Below, piece by piece: positions 63,090 to 64,000 of a DNA stretch of 64,000 nt. The DNA is from Salinisphaera sp002433465 (lineage in GTDB: Bacteria; Pseudomonadota; Gammaproteobacteria; Nevskiales; Salinisphaeraceae): assembly GCF_040361435.1 (NCBI RefSeq), contig NZ_APNL01000009.1, positions 62,001 to 126,000 on the forward strand. Direction: 5' to 3'. Position 1 is the stretch's first letter. The number at the start of each line of letters is the position of its first letter. The position numbers and the translations under genes are program-made. The notes below the pieces were generated by a model, which searched no databases, was not told the origin of the DNA, and saw only the letters and a list, made by a program, of their open reading frames with translations.

Positions 63090-63602
63090 TCAGGCCTTGG
63101 CCGCTGCTTCAACCAGGCGCTTGTACATTACAAGCGCATCGACTTCGCCCTGCGTGGGGTGGCGAAACGCGCCCGGCAATCGGCCGACGATATCGAAGCC
63201 GTGGCGCTGCCAGAGTCGGATCGCGCCGGTATTGGTAGCCACCACCAGGTTGTACTGCATGGCCCGAAAGCCCACTGCGATCGCCTCGCGCTGGGAATGC
63301 TCGCAGAGCTGGCCGGCCACACCCCGGCCACGGGCATCGCGGGCGACGATATAGCCGCAGTTGCATACGTGGTTGCCGCCGCCGGGCTGGTTGAACTTGA
63401 GAAAATAGCTGCCCAGGACTCGCCCGTCGGCGGCGTTCACGGCCACGAAGGTGGCAAGCGGCTTGTCCAGCCACAAGGCGCGCGCCTCGTCTTCCTCGAT
63501 ATCCACGGCCACGGCATAGGTCTCACCGGCGCGAAACACCGGCTCGATGATTTTCCATAGGGCAGGCCAGTCTTCGGGCCTGGCACGACGTATGGCGGTC
63601 AT
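63090..63602 (-). CDS. GNAT-family N-acetyltransferase
   Basis: 170 residues from ATG 63602. Acetyl-CoA motif ARDARGRGVAGQLCEHSQ (about 85-102, R/Q-x-x-G-x-G/A type) and following GFRAMQYNLVVATN are typical. Substrate unknown. Its ATG overlaps the TGA of the upstream thioesterase gene, so the two are coupled. Confidence 0.87.
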   Translation of the reverse strand: MTAIRRARPEDWPALWKIIEPVFRAGETYAVAVDIEEDEARALWLDKPLATFVAVNAADGRVLGSYFLKFNQPGGGNHVCNCGYIVARDARGRGVAGQLCEHSQREAIAVGFRAMQYNLVVATNTGAIRLWQRHGFDIVGRLPGAFRHPTQGEVDALVMYKRLVEAAAKA

Positions 63603-64000
63603 GGCGACCCCGTATCGCCGGCGTGATCTATGACCTCCCCCGGCGCGCCGCGCTCGAAGCACGCGCGCAGATCATCGGGGATCGGGGTCTTGGCCAGCGG
63701 CTCGCCGCTCATCATCACGTACACCGCCTCCGCCTGGCATATCGGCGCGCCGTCGTCGGCGCGCACGATGTCATAGCCGATGGTGAACGACGTGCGCCCG
63801 AGCCGGAGCGCTTGCACGCGCGCTTCCAAAACCTCGTCAAAGTGGGCCGGCCCCTGCCATTCCAGCGTGAGCTTGACCACCTGGTTGTCGAGCCCGCGCG
63901 CGAGCAGGGCAAGATAGTCGCGTCCGAGCGCACGCATGAACTCGGTCATGGCAAGGTCGACGTAGTCCGCGTAGCGGGCATTGAAGACCACGCGCTGGGC
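63599..64000 (-). CDS. Acyl-CoA thioesterase of the YbgC/4-hydroxybenzoyl-CoA type, 5' end missing
   Basis: Hotdog-fold thioesterase entering from beyond the right edge; at least 134 residues are here. NARYADYVDLAMTEFMRAL is the active-site helix of the family and LEWQGPAHFDEVLEARV the next strands. The true start is outside the window, although an in-frame GTG at 63991 exists. Coupled by four-base overlap to the GNAT gene. Confidence 0.8.
   Translation of the reverse strand, partial: AQRVVFNARYADYVDLAMTEFMRALGRDYLALLARGLDNQVVKLTLEWQGPAHFDEVLEARVQALRLGRTSFTIGYDIVRADDGAPICQAEAVYVMMSGEPLAKTPIPDDLRACFERGAPGEVIDHAGDTGSP

Overview
The window is a high-GC, gene-dense piece of a gammaproteobacterial chromosome. 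This rests on a complete F1Fo ATP synthase operon in the order atpIBEFHAGDC next to parB-parA-rsmG, on glmU-glmS, on osmoregulated periplasmic glucan genes (opgG, opgH, opgD), on glnS, and on an OprI/Lpp-type lipoprotein. A wax ester synthase, an acyl desaturase with its own reductase, and an acuI-prpC pair fit a marine or halophilic lipid-storing lineage such as Salinisphaera. The genus is an inference only. No tRNA, rRNA, CRISPR array, prophage or complete transposase was seen.

Layout. 1-3.9 kb: signalling block with a PAS-GAF-GGDEF cyclase, a PAS-GGDEF-EAL protein and a stand-alone BLUF blue-light sensor. 3.9-7 kb: two copies of a short non-autonomous mobile element around a gamma-glutamyltransferase-family gene, then murI. 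7-9.7 kb: ferredoxin-reductase plus fatty acid desaturase. 9.8-12.7 kb: M20 amidohydrolase, DUF3311 and sodium:solute symporter operon. 12.9-14.6 kb: NAD(P)-binding oxidoreductase divergent from a frameshifted LysR gene. 14.7-16.6 kb: a small AT-richer island with a lipoprotein, a secreted protein and a pesticin-like lysozyme domain (candidate immunity and effector). 16.7-25.6 kb (minus strand): beta-barrel candidate, opgG, opgH, glmU, glmS. 25.8-33 kb: ATP synthase operon with a good sigma70 promoter. 33-35.6 kb: parB, parA, rsmG. 35.7-43.9 kb: acyl-CoA carboxyltransferase, glnS, wax ester synthase, MAPEG protein, prpC, acuI. 44-50 kb: dodecin, pdxH, L,D-transpeptidase convergent with its likely Lpp-type substrate, 3-hydroxyisobutyryl-CoA hydrolase family protein, lipoproteins, SRPBCC protein, mscL, with two further copies of the mobile element. 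50.3-64 kb: tandem thioredoxin-fold protein, queA, DUF1206, PAP2 phosphatase, Kef-type antiporter, FMN hydroxyacid dehydrogenase, GST, thioesterases, opgD, DUF4105, a third diguanylate cyclase and a GNAT acetyltransferase.

How the genes fit together. The central 16.7-35.6 kb follows the conserved origin-proximal order (rsmG-parA-parB-atp-glmUS), but a beta-barrel gene and opgGH are inserted between atpC and glmU, and the usual mnmG is missing next to rsmG. Envelope construction recurs throughout: UDP-GlcNAc supply (glmUS), D-glutamate (murI), glucans (opgGHD), lipoprotein-peptidoglycan cross-linking, PAP2 and mscL. Cyclic-di-GMP turnover is encoded at both ends. The most unusual items are the pesticin-like lysozyme with a candidate periplasmic immunity partner, the four-copy stop-codon-associated mobile element, and the split BLUF plus GGDEF-EAL photosensory module.
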